This document shows positions 1 to 12,499 of a stretch of DNA of 64,000 bases, piece after piece. The first letter of the stretch is position 1, and the number at the start of each line of letters is the position of its first letter. The translations under genes were made by a program, and so were the position numbers. Where the stretch lies: positions 41,366 through 105,365 of the forward strand of contig NW_003546422.1 of assembly GCF_000090795.2 (NCBI RefSeq), given 5' to 3'. Source of the DNA: Amphimedon queenslandica (lineage: Eukaryota > Porifera > Demospongiae > Haplosclerida > Niphatidae). The notes below the pieces were generated by a model, which saw only the letters and a program-made list of their open reading frames with translations, was not told the origin of the DNA and made no database searches.

Positions 1-533
1 GCTAGTTTACTTTGATCAAGGTTCAGCAATATTCCTCTAGCTCCAGCACGAACTGTATCAATGCCAATTGTACCACCAACTTTCCTAGTATCAGCAATAT
101 AACGTTTCACCATTTCATCTAAACGATCTCCTAACAACAATGGCCTTCCTCGTTTCTTCAAGCTTAATTCAGTCACAGGTAAGCTGTTTATGTTGATCCT
201 ACTCTTTGCCAACTCCACCTTATACAATTTTTTGAACTTCCTTACTGTGCTCTCAATAGTAATCTGCAACTCTCTACTGTACTTTATTTTTGCAGCTTGG
301 GTTCCATTTAGAGAAGCATATTTTCCTATTTCAGCCCTCTGTTTAGCAGTATAACTAAAGTAATGGCCACGTTTAGATCGCCGTTTCTTGGCCTTATCCA
401 CTTTCATTTCCAGCACTTCTTTGTTGGCAGCTGCTATAGCAGAGGAAGGCACAGATATAGATAAAGAGCCACGAGGATCAGGAACGTCATTGTATCCCTT
501 AGAGACAGGCTTGTAGTACTGAAGAATAGACAT
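1..533 (-). pseudogene. pogo/Tigger-like transposase, N-terminal part, cut by window edge
   Basis: Open reading frame of 177 codons starting at the ATG at 533 and running off the left edge without a stop. After a low-complexity start (MSILQYYKPVSKGYND) comes a basic stretch (AKKRRSKRGHYFSY), then a helix-turn-helix-like region with the pattern TAKQRAEIGKYASLNGTQAA and later KKRGRPLLLGDRLDEMVKRYI. The same layout occurs in the pogo-like transposase at 59300-60695 (IERKTEIAKYAVENGIKAA ... KPLLIGEDWDKDI). This suggests the DNA-binding half of a Tc1/mariner-superfamily pogo transposase. The catalytic DDD half lies outside the window. The visible part has no stop or frameshift, so it could belong to an intact gene. 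No terminal repeat was found upstream. Confidence 0.75.
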
Positions 534-674
534 ATTCTTTCTATAGACACTTGCTTGAAAGTTGAAACACGTGGTATAAATACCGTTATGTTATTTATAT
601 CATACGAAAAGGAAAATTTTACTTTGTAAAGTTTTTAACAAAACTTAATTTGTATGATATTTTATTTTTGCAAA

Positions 675-2745
675 TTAAGCATGGAGTAAAAATTTAATTG
701 CAGCAAAAATTTCTGGATAGACGGTAGTTAATGCAGCAGTAGCTACTAAAGTTTTATCAATTGTACAATTAAGTTTACATTTGTCCGAAGGACATTGAAT
801 TAAACAATTTGGTAACCTGTTCTGCAATATCTTGCATATCTTCCTTAATTGCCCAATTACTATTTCCACATAAAATCTGACATGAGATAATTAACGAGCT
901 TTCTAAACTTCCAGTGCTGGCAATTAAGCTTTTTTCCTTGTCAAGGGTGGAATCAGTAGACGAGAAAATCTAAAAACCCTGACTTTGCTGTTATTGCCCT
1001 ATCGGAAATATGCCCACCCCAAGCTTGTGATATATGAACAATATGGACCCAGTTGGTTTAATCCCAATTAGTACCTTAACAGTGTTTTGCTTCTTAAAGT
1101 TACTGTATGAGGCTGCCTGAGAGCTAAATCCAGCTGGCATCTAAATAAATATTTTAAAGCAGGTCTATAGTACATGTCACACTTGAGCAGTACTTTTAGA
1201 AGCACTGGGGCATGCACTGATGAAGTTTCTCATCATCAGGCCGTGATATTAGGCACTTTAGTTCATCACTCAGAACATCCATCATTTATGGAAGATGCCA
1301 CTCACTCTACCTTTAGTTGTATGAAGCCTTCTGGTACCCAATCGAAGTCTCATCAAAACAAGAAGGAATTCATTTAATAATTGAGAACAATTTAACTCTG
1401 AAATTTGTCTTCATTATTGGCTGAATTAGCTTAAAAATACACACAAACAATTCATGTGTAGGATGACCTGTGTAAAAACAGGTTTTGGTATCATTGTTCT
1501 GGAGGATAACTTCACTGATTTTTTCTTTTTTTGTATGCTGCTTGAAAAAGAGATGATAAGACAGATTTAATTGGACTTGCATCATTTGTAAATGTTCCAT
1601 TAAATAGGTATTCTCTTAGATGAACCTTTTTTTTTTCGACCTGCAGTTCGCCTATTTCTAACTCCTTTGCAGTCAATTCATTTTCATATCTAGCAATGCA
1701 TTCAGTCTCCAATTCCAGATCTTATCCTTCATTATCAATGTCAGCAATGCCATCTTTTTTTGACGATGTTAATGCAGTACTGTTGTCAAGTTATTGAAGT
1801 ACCTTTTTTGATTCCATCAACATCAATGTGCTTGATACCGCTCCATCACCTGATAATGCTCAAGCAGTACTGTCGTCAAGTGATTGAAATTCTCCATTTG
1901 ATTCCACAGCTATTGGCAATTCATCATTATCTCCTTTTTGCAATGTCATTGTACTTGCCATGTCCTCTGCATTACAACTATTTTGCAGGGTTAAAGCAGT
2001 TCTGTTATTATTGTTGTCATCACCGATCAAATCAAGTGATTGAAATTCTTCGTTTGATTCCATCACTATTGGTAATTCATCGTTATCCTCCTGTCAAAAG
2101 TAATGCAGGTGATACCTCTTCTTCATTGTTGCTTGCAGTGAAGTCACTTGTCAATTGGTCCACATCACATGCTCCATCAATGAGAGCTGAATCAGCCTCA
2201 GTAGTACATCTTTAGCTTGAGACAAAGTATCATTAGCTGTCGTTTGGGTAAGGACAGTAGGCATATCATCCTGAAGCAAACTAGTAACCTGGGGAGTAAT
2301 ACATTTTTTTCTCATTAACCTGTTTGCTTCACTTAACAGCTCTCCAGTAATAATCCTCTGTTGACTTGGTATTACTACTTGTTTGGTAGGTAAATAATGA
2401 TGATGCATAATGTGGATGAGTTAGGAATACAAATAGTTTACCTGTTTGACACATTAAAACATTAAAACTAACTGAACAATAATAGTAATGGTTACCTACC
2501 ATACTTGAAATGGTCAGTACAGACTTTAGAATACTTGCTGGGGTGCCATTTATCTCTTTTGATGGCAGCAATCCACTTTACTTTTCTTTCTTGGTCTGTG
2601 CAAAAGGAATAATACCTCGTATTGTGCTTCTCTTGTCGATTGTGGCACAAGCAATGGGCATTTTGATGTAAAAAATGGTGGATTGAAATATTTTGAAATT
2701 TTTCTTTTATTGGTACACAAATATAGCATCACAAACTAATTCTTA
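675..2745 (-). pseudogene. THAP plus DDE_4 transposase (ISL2EU / PIF-Harbinger-like), decayed
   Basis: Pieces of one gene line up on the minus strand. A THAP zinc finger lies at about 2670-2500 (RYYSFCTDQERKVKW, then KYSKVCTDHF). An acidic, repeated linker follows at 2090-1745, then a coiled coil at about 1710-1600 (ELTAKELEIGELQVEKKKV). Next is a DDE_4 module: CFYTGHPTHELFVCIFKLIQ near 1460, EFLLVLMRLRLG near 1350, IFHKWMDVLSDEL near 1270, PAGFSSQAASYSNFKKQNTV and LIGIKPTGSILFI near 1140-1030, and VEIVIGQLRKICKILQNRLP near 860. The frame changes several times and stops are present, so it is not functional as it stands. THAP joined to DDE_4 is the arrangement of ISL2EU-type transposons. Ends and terminal repeats were not found. 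Confidence 0.7.
1771..2090. repeat. Degenerate tandem repeat within the THAP transposase linker
   Basis: Three diverged units begin at about 1771, 1864 and 1998. Each holds GCAGTACTGT-like sequence, then AAGTGATTGAAATTC and TTTGATTCCA. On the minus strand they encode a repeated acidic motif (DNDELPI.ESN.EFQSLD). Expansion inside a flexible linker explains it. Confidence 0.55.
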
Positions 2746-3104
2746 CTTAAGGGGTCTATCTGATAATGCATACTGGCACTTTCTTGGCATTAAATGCACA
2801 AAGTGATCTATCATTAACTAGACTAGTATGGGCATGTGCTTATTGCCATAGCAATGCCCAAGAGTAGCCAGGGCAATATTGCAGTATCATGGTGGTAATA
2901 CCTTACGGCACAAAGTGGTGGCATGTAGTATTGCCTATTTTTAGTTATAACAATAATATTGAATTGCTCAGTATGCCATGTATTACTATATTATCCTGAC
3001 CTAGTATACTGACCGCATGTAAGTTTTAAGTATAAGTAGCTTCCGTTGCTACAGACACATAGGTCACCGAAGTTGAGGAAATCAGGCTAACTGAGTAGTG
3101 GAAT
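2746..3104. other. Non-coding spacer
   Basis: AT-rich DNA between two decayed transposase genes. I see no reading frame, terminal repeat or RNA gene that I can support. Confidence 0.5.
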
Positions 3105-4065
3105 ACCAAAGGTAAAGTGTGGAAGTACTTGTGTTGAAGCTAGATGAGAATGGAAAGGCAAGTGATAGTGAAAACACAGTGTGCTGTCTATGCTGGGTCT
3201 CAGTATCAGCCAAATACAGCAATACACAAGCAACCTCTACTTTCATCTCAAAAATCAGCACCCAGAGCAATACCTGGAGGTGAAACCTAAAACAAAAGCA
3301 GAGACACCAACAAAAAAAGGTTCATAATCAATCAAAGAAGCGCTCAAAAAAGCAGGAAGCTAGACACAAGAATGCAAGAGATTGACCAAGTCCGTAACTT
3401 ACTTTTCGGGAAAAGATATGTATCCCCTTAGTGTTGTTGTGGAACCAGGACTAAATAAGATGCTACGTGAATTCATTTCCAAGTATGAGGTTCCTAATTA
3501 CAACTACTTCACTTGAAATGCTATTCCATTATCTATTGTGAGGCTCTAAAGAAAATTGAGCAAAAATTGTTAAATAAAGTTACACACTTTGCTAGCACCA
3601 CTGATTTATGGACTTCGAGAGCTCTAGATCTTTACATCAGTTTTATTGTCCATTATGTGGAAAGCAATTGGGATATTCAAAGCAAATACAATATTTGCCG
3701 TATTTGCACAGGAGAAGTTATAATGGAGTTCCTGAATAAAGCTCTCATTTATTGGAATTTAGATATTACTAAGCATGTTTGCATAACAGTTGACAACGGT
3801 TCGAACATCAGATGAGCTCGTGCTCCACTTAGATGGAAACATTTGAATTCTTTTGGACTCAACTTAGGCTTAGCAATCAGGGGAGGTCTGACACATAGTC
3901 GAGTAGATTGTGTAATAAAAGTGGTAATGGGTGCTTTTACTCTTTGCTGGAAGAAAACCAGAGATTGTAGAGAAGTACAAGAGGAGAAAGGTATCCTTAG
4001 TTACTCAAAACTTAAAGTAGATGTTGCTACTCGCTGGGGATCTACTCTTGACATTGTATAGTTGA
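3105..4065 (+). pseudogene. hAT-family transposase with BED zinc finger, decayed
   Basis: A BED finger is readable at about 3180-3290 (VCCLCWVSVSAKYSN, then after a one-base slip FHLKNQHPEQYLEV, giving C-x2-C and H-x4-H). A linker follows near 3390-3500 (FSGKDMYPLSVVVEPGLNKM). The catalytic region is at 3513-3815 (FASTTDLWTSRALDLYISF; ITVDNGSNI), then VDVATRWGSTLDIV at about 4015-4060. These are the usual landmarks of ZBED/hAT transposases. Several frame changes and stops separate them, and the C-terminal dimerisation region is missing. Terminal repeats and 8-bp target duplications were not identified. Confidence 0.75.
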
Positions 4066-5522
4066 GCAACAGGAAGCTCTCATGGTGGATCATGTAATCG
4101 CTCAATTTTCGCTTTAAATGCTTGTTATTTAGAGTCAGTGTCTTTCTATTTTGAGACATTTATTAGGAATGTTATGTTAAATGTTATGTAAAACTGGAAG
4201 AACAAGTTTTTTTCTTTAGAGAGGAAATCAGCTATTTCTGCTAGTGGTCATAGTGCTTTTGCGAGTGATGCTTTGTTGAAACCAAGTGTAATGTGTTCTA
4301 TATTGCTGTTTCTTGTTGCAGCAACAGATGTACAATACCCTCCATTTATCCCCATTTTGTGACCACATCCTACATTAAGTATTGCTTTGTTAGCAACATT
4401 ATGGTTAGTTTTATTTGTTTTGGTTTTACTTATGTCGATGTGTATGAAGATTTGTAGCAATTTCCTTTTTTCCTTTGGCATTGAATGCTTATTGAGCAGA
4501 ATATAATCAATGGCAATGCTGTGGTACAAAGTTCTGGTAATTTATGATCGAATTGCTATGGAGAGGTTTAGGACTATCATTTTTTGTCTTAGACTTGTCC
4601 ATCTTTCCTTATTGCCTGAGCCACACAGAGGCCTGAAACGAGGGTAAAGCAGTTGTCTTGTCTGAGTGTGTGTTTACTTAAACTTGACTTTTGACTTAAC
4701 ACTGCTTTTTTGTGAAATCCTGTTGAGTTTTATTATCAACACAGGATTTCATGAAAACTCTTTCCTTCAGGGAAAATGAGTGACTTATCTTTTCTAAGGC
4801 AGAAAAAGCCTACAATGTGCCAAATGTAGTCGGTATAAATGTATCTTTTTGTGGTTTAAAAGTAGCATGAGAAGTAAGATGATACAACAAACCTTATCTT
4901 TCCAATAATGTGTAAGAAATTGCTCCATTTGACTTTTTTAAAAAGGTATGATAACCCAAACATTTGAGTTTACACGATGCTCTTTTCGATGCTCTTTTCT
5001 GCAGCTGTACATCAGGGACTGAATAAAGGTTTGTATGCTCCTAACAAATGTAAGCTAAACTAATTAAAAGTCGAACAAACTATAGCTTTTTTCACCACTT
5101 AAGCCAATATTACTGTGTGTTTGGGTTGACAATGGCTTAATGAAGCCACACCTTCATTGGAGACATGTTACAGCAGCGGTGCAGTCAACTTGCTAAAGTT
5201 GCATGGGACTTACCAGGTACATGTAGGTACGCATTAAGTACTTTGGTTGTGTGTCATCATGAATTATTAATTGGATTTTTTTAAAAAGCTTTATAAATTG
5301 AATACCTGAGTCCTTTAGACTTATAGATTTTTACTAAAGCTTGTCCATGCCTTCATTTGTCAGGTAAAAAGTTTAAAGAGCAACTCTAGGAAGAAGAAGC
5401 TTGCCAAGTAAGGGAGAAAATTAAAAAGAATACAGCAATTGTGCTGACATTCTTGAGATGGACAAAACCATTATATAGAAGATTGCTGCTATCTTCTCAT
5501 GGATTAATATGTGTGGAATTTC
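4066..5522. other. Non-coding region with a small hairpin
   Basis: No supportable gene in about 1.45 kb. One short inverted repeat lies at 4713-4757 (TGTGAAATCCTGTTGA against TCAACACAGGATTTCATGA), with a loop of about 14 nt. The rest is AT-rich. Confidence 0.5.
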
Positions 5523-5526
5523 TTAA

Positions 5527-5740
5527 GCCCAACATACTGTTGCAAACAAAATGTTGCAGCTTGTTGCATGCAACACAGTTTTACAGGATTGAATGGAGCT
5601 CGTAACGTGTTGCCTGAAGTAGGAACGGTTCTATTTCATGCAACATGTTGCAAACTCCATTGACTCCTGTATAAACTGTGTTGAATGCAAAAAGTTGCAA
5701 CATTTTGTTTGCAACAAATGTTGCATAGTGTATGTTGGGC
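5527..5740. mobile_element. MITE with TTAA target duplication
   Basis: A 214-bp non-coding element flanked by TTAA on both sides (5523-5526 and 5741-5744). Its termini are inverted repeats of about 75-85 bp: the left arm starts GCCCAACATACTGTTGCAAA and the right arm, read inward, starts GCCCAACATACACTATGCAA. Both continue through ATGTTGCA and CAACACAGTTT to ATGGAG. TTAA duplication is typical of piggyBac and Kolobok relatives. It has no coding capacity, so the partner transposase is unknown. Confidence 0.85.
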
Positions 5741-5744
5741 TTAA

Positions 5745-6581
5745 CTCTTCCTTGGTAGCAACTTATGCTCCGAACTTGATCATGGCCGTCCAACTTTGTG
5801 AAGGATTGAGGCAGAAGTGTAGTACGATAGCAGTACTAGACTCTCTTAACTCTTTTAAATGTATTGTATTGTGTCATATTACTTATCATAAGCCACTTGT
5901 AAGAAGAAAACTTAAGCTTTATTAGTCACATGTCATGATAAGGCCATTTTTATTGGTGAAGAAGCCACGACTTTATTAATAATTGGCAATTTTACATGCC
6001 ATCTCAGATGCTTGCATTTTATCTCTTATTACATAATTTTATTGTTTGCTGTCTTTTGCACGATGCCTTCAGTAAATAGAATTACAGTATCTGTGCCAAC
6101 ATAATAGGTATAGGTTCTAGTTTTTTAGCTCGTTTGACTTGAGTTGGTGCAGATCATGCTCTATTAAAAGCAATGAATATTGTTAGTCTTTGAATCTTCA
6201 TGCATGCTGCATGATAGAGATGAAGGCCATGATTTATTTCTGTCAGTAGTGCATAAATTCAAGAGCAACTGTGGCAAGTCCAAGCACAGTAGGTGCCTCG
6301 CGTTTGTGTCAGAACTTTCACTGAGTGTTACTCTCACTTTTATGCATTTATTTTAACCAAACACCAGAGTGCTGCGACTGTTGGCACTTTAGTGCTCTTT
6401 TATACTTGTTAAACCCTCTTTTTGGTTATTATATGTTTTATCCACATATATGTAGTTGCTTTGTCCTAATAAAATCTCTAAAACTATTCTGTTAAAAAAT
6501 ATTTGCTTTTGTTTCTGTTTTGCATAGTCCTACTGTGACCATACATATTTAAAATTTTGTTATACTTTTTCGTAACTATAG
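5745..6581. other. Non-coding, probably intronic, upstream of the BLTP1-like exons
   Basis: No exon could be supported here. The next exon starts at 6582 with the last base of a codon, so at least one upstream exon must exist. It may lie in this stretch or further left. Confidence 0.4.
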
Positions 6582-9500
6582 CATACTGTTTTCACATGTA
6601 CATGGAATTGGTCATGCTGATGTTCACCAAAATAAACTTATTTTGTTGATGTGCAATGGCGGAATTGAAGAAATTGATTTTACAGCTGAGGGAGGAGTTG
6701 TTGCTGGTGATTTAACAATGAAAATGTTACAGCTAAATGGTAAAAGTGTTTTGATTGTTAATATTTTTTTGTGTTATAAAAGTTCCTACTACATCAAATT
6801 ATTGTATTTAACATATGACATTCTTTTTAGTACTGGTGTCTAGTCAAGAAGACACTGTTCCAGAGCATAATATTCTTATCAATCTGGGTGTCCTTCAGGG
6901 TCACATAGACTACATGAGTGCACACATATTGCTATTAAGAATTGTTGACATTTGTGCTGAAGCTTGTGATGTATGGAATGATGTTTCTCAAAGTGATGTT
7001 GCTCAGCAGTCTTCTGTGGGCATTCAAATTAGTGCTAAGTTAAAATGGACTGCTTTTCAATTAGCAATGCATCGTTCAACTGCTGCAGCTGCTTTTGGTA
7101 TTGCTCAAAGAATGTATGATTTTGTTATGCAGCAAAAAAAGAGGAGTGAGAGAACGATTGGATTGATGCTTCCTCCTGGAACTGCAGCATCAACTGCCTT
7201 TGCAGCTTATCAGGAAGATCAAAAGCGTGCTGAAAAAAGTAACATAGGTAAGACATAATTATTATAGTTATTGCAAAGCGCAGTGTTTGTCTGTATTAGA
7301 CAAACAAGCTTACTTGTATGCAGTGCAAACCAAAAAGTTGCATGTAGTTTATTCTCAGTTACGCTTTTGCAAACGGGTAGTTCAATGGTCCATGTGCAAT
7401 GTGACAATAGTATTGCACATGGTCTGTAACAAATGGCTGCTTGACAACTCTTAGAAGTAGATAGTGGCAACACATGTAAACTCAAATAACTGAGTGAGCC
7501 GAGAGAAGCATCTTTGGAATGTTTCAGTGCTCAACAATACTTTACTCCATGGCCGCTGCAGGGTAGTGTACAGCCTTACTCTGTTTATAACAAATTTTTT
7601 GTACTGTATGTCTAAATAATGCTCATTATTTTATTTTGTATGACTTTCTACACCTTTACTTTTTGATTTTGACGAAGCAAAGTTAAGTTTGGTTTTTCTA
7701 GTAGTACTTTTTCACTTTACTAAGATGCATGTAAATTGAAATATTGAAAAGTAATGATAAGTGTAAATTTTTGATATTGTTTCCAAATAAATTTATTTTT
7801 TCATATAGCTTCAATATTGAGTGAAAGCATGTATTAATAAGTCATGAGCAATGAATATCATTTTAAAGCAACCCTTTTTTTGTTGATATTTATTAAGTTT
7901 TTTTGAATGCAATTACATTGTAAATACTTTAATAATTATGACCATAGTACGTAATTGTTTACTTGATTACGAAGTGTTTCCTTGGTTGTGAAGTTGATAT
8001 TCAACAATTATTATATCAATAATTAAGTAATAAATATTGAACCCTATAATCAAAATTGTTGTTTATAATTATGTTTTAATTTTAGATAGCCCATTTATGG
8101 AATACCATCACTGGATGTGGGCTGTCAAGTTTGGAAATACTGCATTTTTGAAGGGGTTAACAAATTTGGACAGTCATGATTGTAATGTATCATTAGGAGG
8201 CAAGATTGACATTAGTGGAGACAACTTTTGTCTTGTATGTTTTCACGGTACTTCATTTCGTGAAACTGAGTGGGCAACATTAAACATCAACTTTCTTGGT
8301 GGCCAATTTTCTACTATAGCTATTCCTGGCTTAGGAGAGCTAAATGAAGTACGCAAATCTGATGTTTTGGCACGAATATGCAGTCAATCATGCAAAATAT
8401 TCCTTGGCCAAAATATCTCAACAAAATCTGAATTGGCTGCAATATATCGTGTTTCAGTTGGTCGTGGTGGAATTCCTCCTATATCTCATAAAGAAATTGC
8501 AGAGTGGTTACATTTTGCTTGCATACATCATTATATACATTCAAGTAAAGATACTTCAGGACATGGAAAACTGTTTCTAAAGCAGAGCCAAAAACTTACT
8601 ATACAACAGGTTATTGGATTTCCAGCCTTAAATGTGACTATGATAAATGATCATTTCTGGCCTTCGTTAGACACTTTGTTAAAGTGTGTAAACTCTGTTG
8701 AAAAACCTTTGTGTACTGTAGAGTGCAGTGTCTTTTCATCATTTTCTGAGAGCATTGCTGTGACAACTGCAGTAGAAAATTACTTGTTTCTTCATGACCT
8801 ATTCAAAGGTTACGTTGATCATTTGGAGGAGCAAAAGATTTCATTTCGTAAGTTTGAAATCATGCACCATATGTTGGGATATATTTGCGGCTGCACTTAT
8901 ATACTATTTTTCTGGCAACTAGCAATTGCAGATGCTATTTTAGAAAAAATCAACTTAGTATTGAAGCAAAGAACACTACTGCAGTGTTGGTAAGTATTTT
9001 GGTGCTGACCCTTGGTCCCTTTAGAGATGCTTTGATAAGTTTGATTTAGGACTGCTGTCTTGCAGCACCTTGAAACTCTCGCCTTCCTTAAAGCTCAGAG
9101 GTCCAGTTCCATACAAGAAGCTAATATATAAAAAATGAGTTGCTAATTGTAAATAGCTCCACTAAAGCTACTAAAGAATAGATGATGAATGGAGCACCTA
9201 ACTCATAGCAATGCTCTACTTGTTTCACTTGTATTTTATTGAATAGTTTCATTACCTCATAAAGTTGCAGCCGCAAGTATATCCTAACCTAATGTATTTT
9301 ATGGTAATTTACAATGCATTACAGTGGAACCACAAAATGCGGACCCCCTAAGATATGGACATTGTGATAATGCAGACAGTTGCTGCTGGTCCTGGACAAA
9401 AAGCCATAGGACACTGTATTAGCGAACCCCTCAGTTAAGGACACCTTGTTTTTCTGTAATGCGGCCACTTTCTAGGTCCCCAACTGCATGCTGGCCATTA

Positions 9501-10201
9501 GAAAAGACCCCATAATGTGGACATTAGCCACACCCCAGGGTGGAGTTTTACTAATTAATGTAATAATTTTACTAAAGTAATGAGGCCATGCTGAATAATG
9601 GCTTGAAGAATATCTTTCAAACTTCTGCGAGAATGTTTCTAAGCCATACGAGCGATACTTGCAAGGAATTTCTAGTTCATATCCTGTTTCTCTGTTCACC
9701 CTGTTGCTAGGGTGACTGCGACAATAAGAGTTCTTCATCATAGCAACAGCACTGGAGTTCATGTGTTAGTTTATTAATATGTTATTGTTTTAAAAACCCC
9801 TGAGTTAAGGACACCCCTATAATCAGGACACTTTGGGGTGGTTCCAATGGTGTCTGCATTTTGAGGTTCCACTGTACTGCCTTTTATTATCACATTTTTG
9901 CTTAGGACCTCCATTTTGTGGCACTCAAATTCAAGGGAGGGAACTATCTAATGAGAACATGAGAAATTTTGTAAGTATTCGCTGGGATGTAGAGCCACAT
10001 ATTTTATTAATGGGCAAATCTACTTGGGCAAGTGGTCAAATTAATCCTCACATTAGCTGGTTGTTGGAAAAACTTGGTTTGGATCATGCTCGGACTACAA
10101 TACCAAAATATGTTCAACGAGGTTTAATGGATCCCATTGATTTAGCTGTTGCAACTACTCTGGAACTGCTACTAACAATGTCACAACAAAAACAGTATTA
10201 A
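6582..10201 (+). CDS. BLTP1/Tweek (KIAA1109)-like bridge lipid-transfer protein, last four exons
   Basis: Four exons splice in frame at consensus GT-AG sites: 6582-6739, 6831-7247, 8086-8847 and 9906-10201, all with phase-1 introns. They give about 543 C-terminal residues ending at TAA 10199-10201. Landmarks are GGVVAGDLTM, VGIQISAKLKWTAFQLAM, then GGKIDISGDNFCLVCFHG, and near the end LGLDHARTTIPKYVQRGLMD. I match these from memory to the FSA_C C-terminal region of BLTP1 (KIAA1109, fly Tweek). That family forms a very long groove that carries phospholipid between membranes at contact sites. The N-terminal thousands of residues would lie upstream, outside or unresolved. Unlike its neighbours, the reading frame shows no stops or shifts, which fits a living host gene. 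The reading frame that continues past 8847 is intron read-through into a MITE. Confidence 0.7.
8867..9294. mobile_element. MITE, same family as 13726-14289, in the last BLTP1-like intron
   Basis: The termini are inverted. The left end reads GTTGGGATATATTTGCGGCT and the right end, read inward, reads GTTAGGATATACTTGCGGCT. Internal sequence (GCAACTAGCAATTGCAGATG, TATTGAAGCA) matches the better-preserved copy at 13726-14289. The right side is followed by TA; the left target site is mutated. It sits 20 bp past the exon donor site. Confidence 0.75.
9322..9874. mobile_element. pogo/Tc1-type MITE (CAGTGGAACC termini)
   Basis: A 553-bp element with inverted ends CAGTGGAACCACAAAATGCG and CAGTGGAACCTCAAAATGCA, flanked by TA at 9320-9321 and 9875-9876. 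The CAGT.GAACC start and TA duplication are typical of pogo-mobilised MITEs. Internal direct echoes (GGACA, ATGCGGAC) occur near both ends. There is no coding sequence. It lies in the last intron of the BLTP1-like gene. Confidence 0.85.
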
Positions 10202-11370
10202 CTCCTTTTTAAAAATGCAATTGTGGGATTTCTTACTATTTTAATTAAGGGACTTGTCTGCAATTAACTGACATGCATCATTTTTGCGTTTAAAAGTTTT
10301 ACTTTGCTATAGTTTGCATTTGGTGTATTGTTTTTATTGAACCGGTATGATGACATATGTCCTTCTCAGTCTTGCATGCCTATTCATAATTATTATTTCA
10401 TTAACCAAGCCATTATTAATTTTGAAGGTAATTAGACTTAGTATTCACTTCATGGGTTCAGAATTTTGCCCATGCATTTTGACACTGGGAGTGCAAAAAA
10501 TTTGGTAAATTCGGTATTAGATAGGGGGGCAAATGGCACTGAATAGTCGGGTCATCAAATTGCTAGTTGGTGTTAGCAATGAACATAAACTGCAGATCAA
10601 TTTATTTATGGTCTGGGGCTTTGAGTCATTAAAGGGGATGTGGTCTTATACAGAGAATGGCTGCTAAATTTTATTGTTACATTTTAAAGTGTTTGCCTTG
10701 TGTTTCTTTGATTAAAAATTGAAATTGAAAAAAATTAATACTGCTGCAGGCATAGTTTTACTAAAAAATTATATCAGTTAAGGATGCAGAGATGTTTTAG
10801 GAGGCTCAACCCTTCTGTTTGAAGATATGGGGGGGGGAACTTTAGCCCCCTTTGCCCTCTTTGCTGCTACCTATTGCGTGGAGTACTAGTCCCTTTTTCT
10901 TCTCTTTTTTGTCACACAGCCAGAAAACTGCTGTGCACAAAATAAGAAATTTATTTGCATAAGCGTGGGCCTTGATTAATATAAAATGAATGCCATGTAG
11001 GTTCCTTTCTGTGTTTAGAGTTGCCTCATATTTTAGCTTTATAAGAAAACTGACAGCTCCTAAATATCTCATGGTTCAGTTATAAAGTCAAAGGATCATG
11101 TAATATTCCTTTTTGTAGGTTGAAACTTTCATTTGTAAGTGCAGTTCATTGTTTTGAGGGAGATGTTTGAAGCAGTAACACATTTATCTGTTTGTGTTAA
11201 TTTTTGTGTATTTAAATGCTTAAGAACACAGTAACTTTGGTTGTTATTTCTTTCTCCAATTAATTTTCTTGCTGTTTAAAATGATTATAGTCCTTTGCAT
11301 GTAATGTTATAGATTTGTGACAAAGCTATATTCAGAATAACACTAGATAATATAAACTATATAAACAGAG
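10202..11370. other. Non-coding spacer and presumed 3'UTR of the BLTP1-like gene
   Basis: No coding sequence that I can support. It includes a G run near 10830 and AT-rich DNA. Termination of the upstream gene presumably falls in the first few hundred bases, but no clear AATAAA was found. Confidence 0.45.
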
Positions 11371-12499
11371 TTAAGCAATGATGTAACCATCTCTTGTAAG
11401 TTTAGTAAAGTAGTTTGTTTCTGTTACTACTTCAGTTTCAAGATCCTCTACATCACTGGTGTCTTCTTCATCACTGTCTAATTTAATCTCAGAAATTGTG
11501 TCAGTCTCGTTATCATCGCCACTATTGACTGGGTGTTGTACAGGTATATTTTCACAATCCTGACATTCACACCAGGACCACAACTTGTTTGCTTTTTCCT
11601 ACAGCCGCATTTTACCTAACACTGTTTTACATTTGCATCTTTTCAGTAATGTGCTAATACTGTTTTCTATTTCAGACTTAACGTTTTTATCCTCCCAGTC
11701 AATAGAATCCTTCTTCTGATAACAACCAACCATCAAGGTGAGGATTTGGTAAATTTTTATGTAAGTCATCTATGTGTGAATGTGCCCACATAGTTGAAAT
11801 CTAGCAAGACCTCATCCAGTGTCTTTGTAATGATGTACATGACGGTACTCCTTCACATTTTATTTGGTTGCTAACAATTTCTCTGATTCTTTCAAACCAT
11901 AGTTTGTGTCTTGCATGTGAATCAAGAGTCTGATCAATGGAATTAAAAGACTGATCAGGAGTTTCATGCCCATACAATAAGACAAAATGATGGTAAGTGC
12001 TTTTTAAAGTACACTGTACCTACCAATTTAAGTGAAGCTAAAAAGCCACTTAATCTAACAGAAGCTGTTTTCTCTTACAATGAGCCAGCATTTCCACTAC
12101 ATATGAAACTGGCCTGCTGAAAAAGTAATTAAAGACTGTAGCCTTTCCAACCTTTTTAAAAAAAGACACATTGTCACTACCAGTACAAATAAATTAAGGT
12201 TTGTAAGATGTTGGCGAGGCATGTTTTTGTAACAGATGCTAAGTCTGAGTCATTTATGAGAGCATGATGAAAGTTATTTCAATCAATGAATGATGCTTTT
12301 TATAGCACTGTAAGCACTTATCTAGAGTTATAGTCTACTGAATGGGTGTACCAAAGGTGCTGCCAGTACATTATACTGCATAACATCACAGTTATCACTA
12401 GGTATGCTGTTATGATAGTTGCCCACAGTGGGTGTGACTTAGAACCGAAGTAAAGGAAATAATCAATTTTTAGAGTAAATGATGCAATGAATGGTATAA

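Noticed and set aside
1760-2215. 151-codon open frame on the plus strand
   Set aside because: Antisense to the acidic repeat linker of the THAP transposase; composition is an echo of that repeat.
4248-4529. 93-codon minus-strand frame
   Set aside because: No recognisable motif and low-complexity composition; no support from neighbours.
6080-6115. Possible BLTP1 exon (MPSVNRITVSVPT)
   Set aside because: Ends in a stop before any donor site in the needed phase.
8848-8993. C-terminal 48 residues of the long frame after exon 8086-8847
   Set aside because: Donor GTAAGT at 8848 precedes it and the sequence is a MITE shared with 13726-14289.
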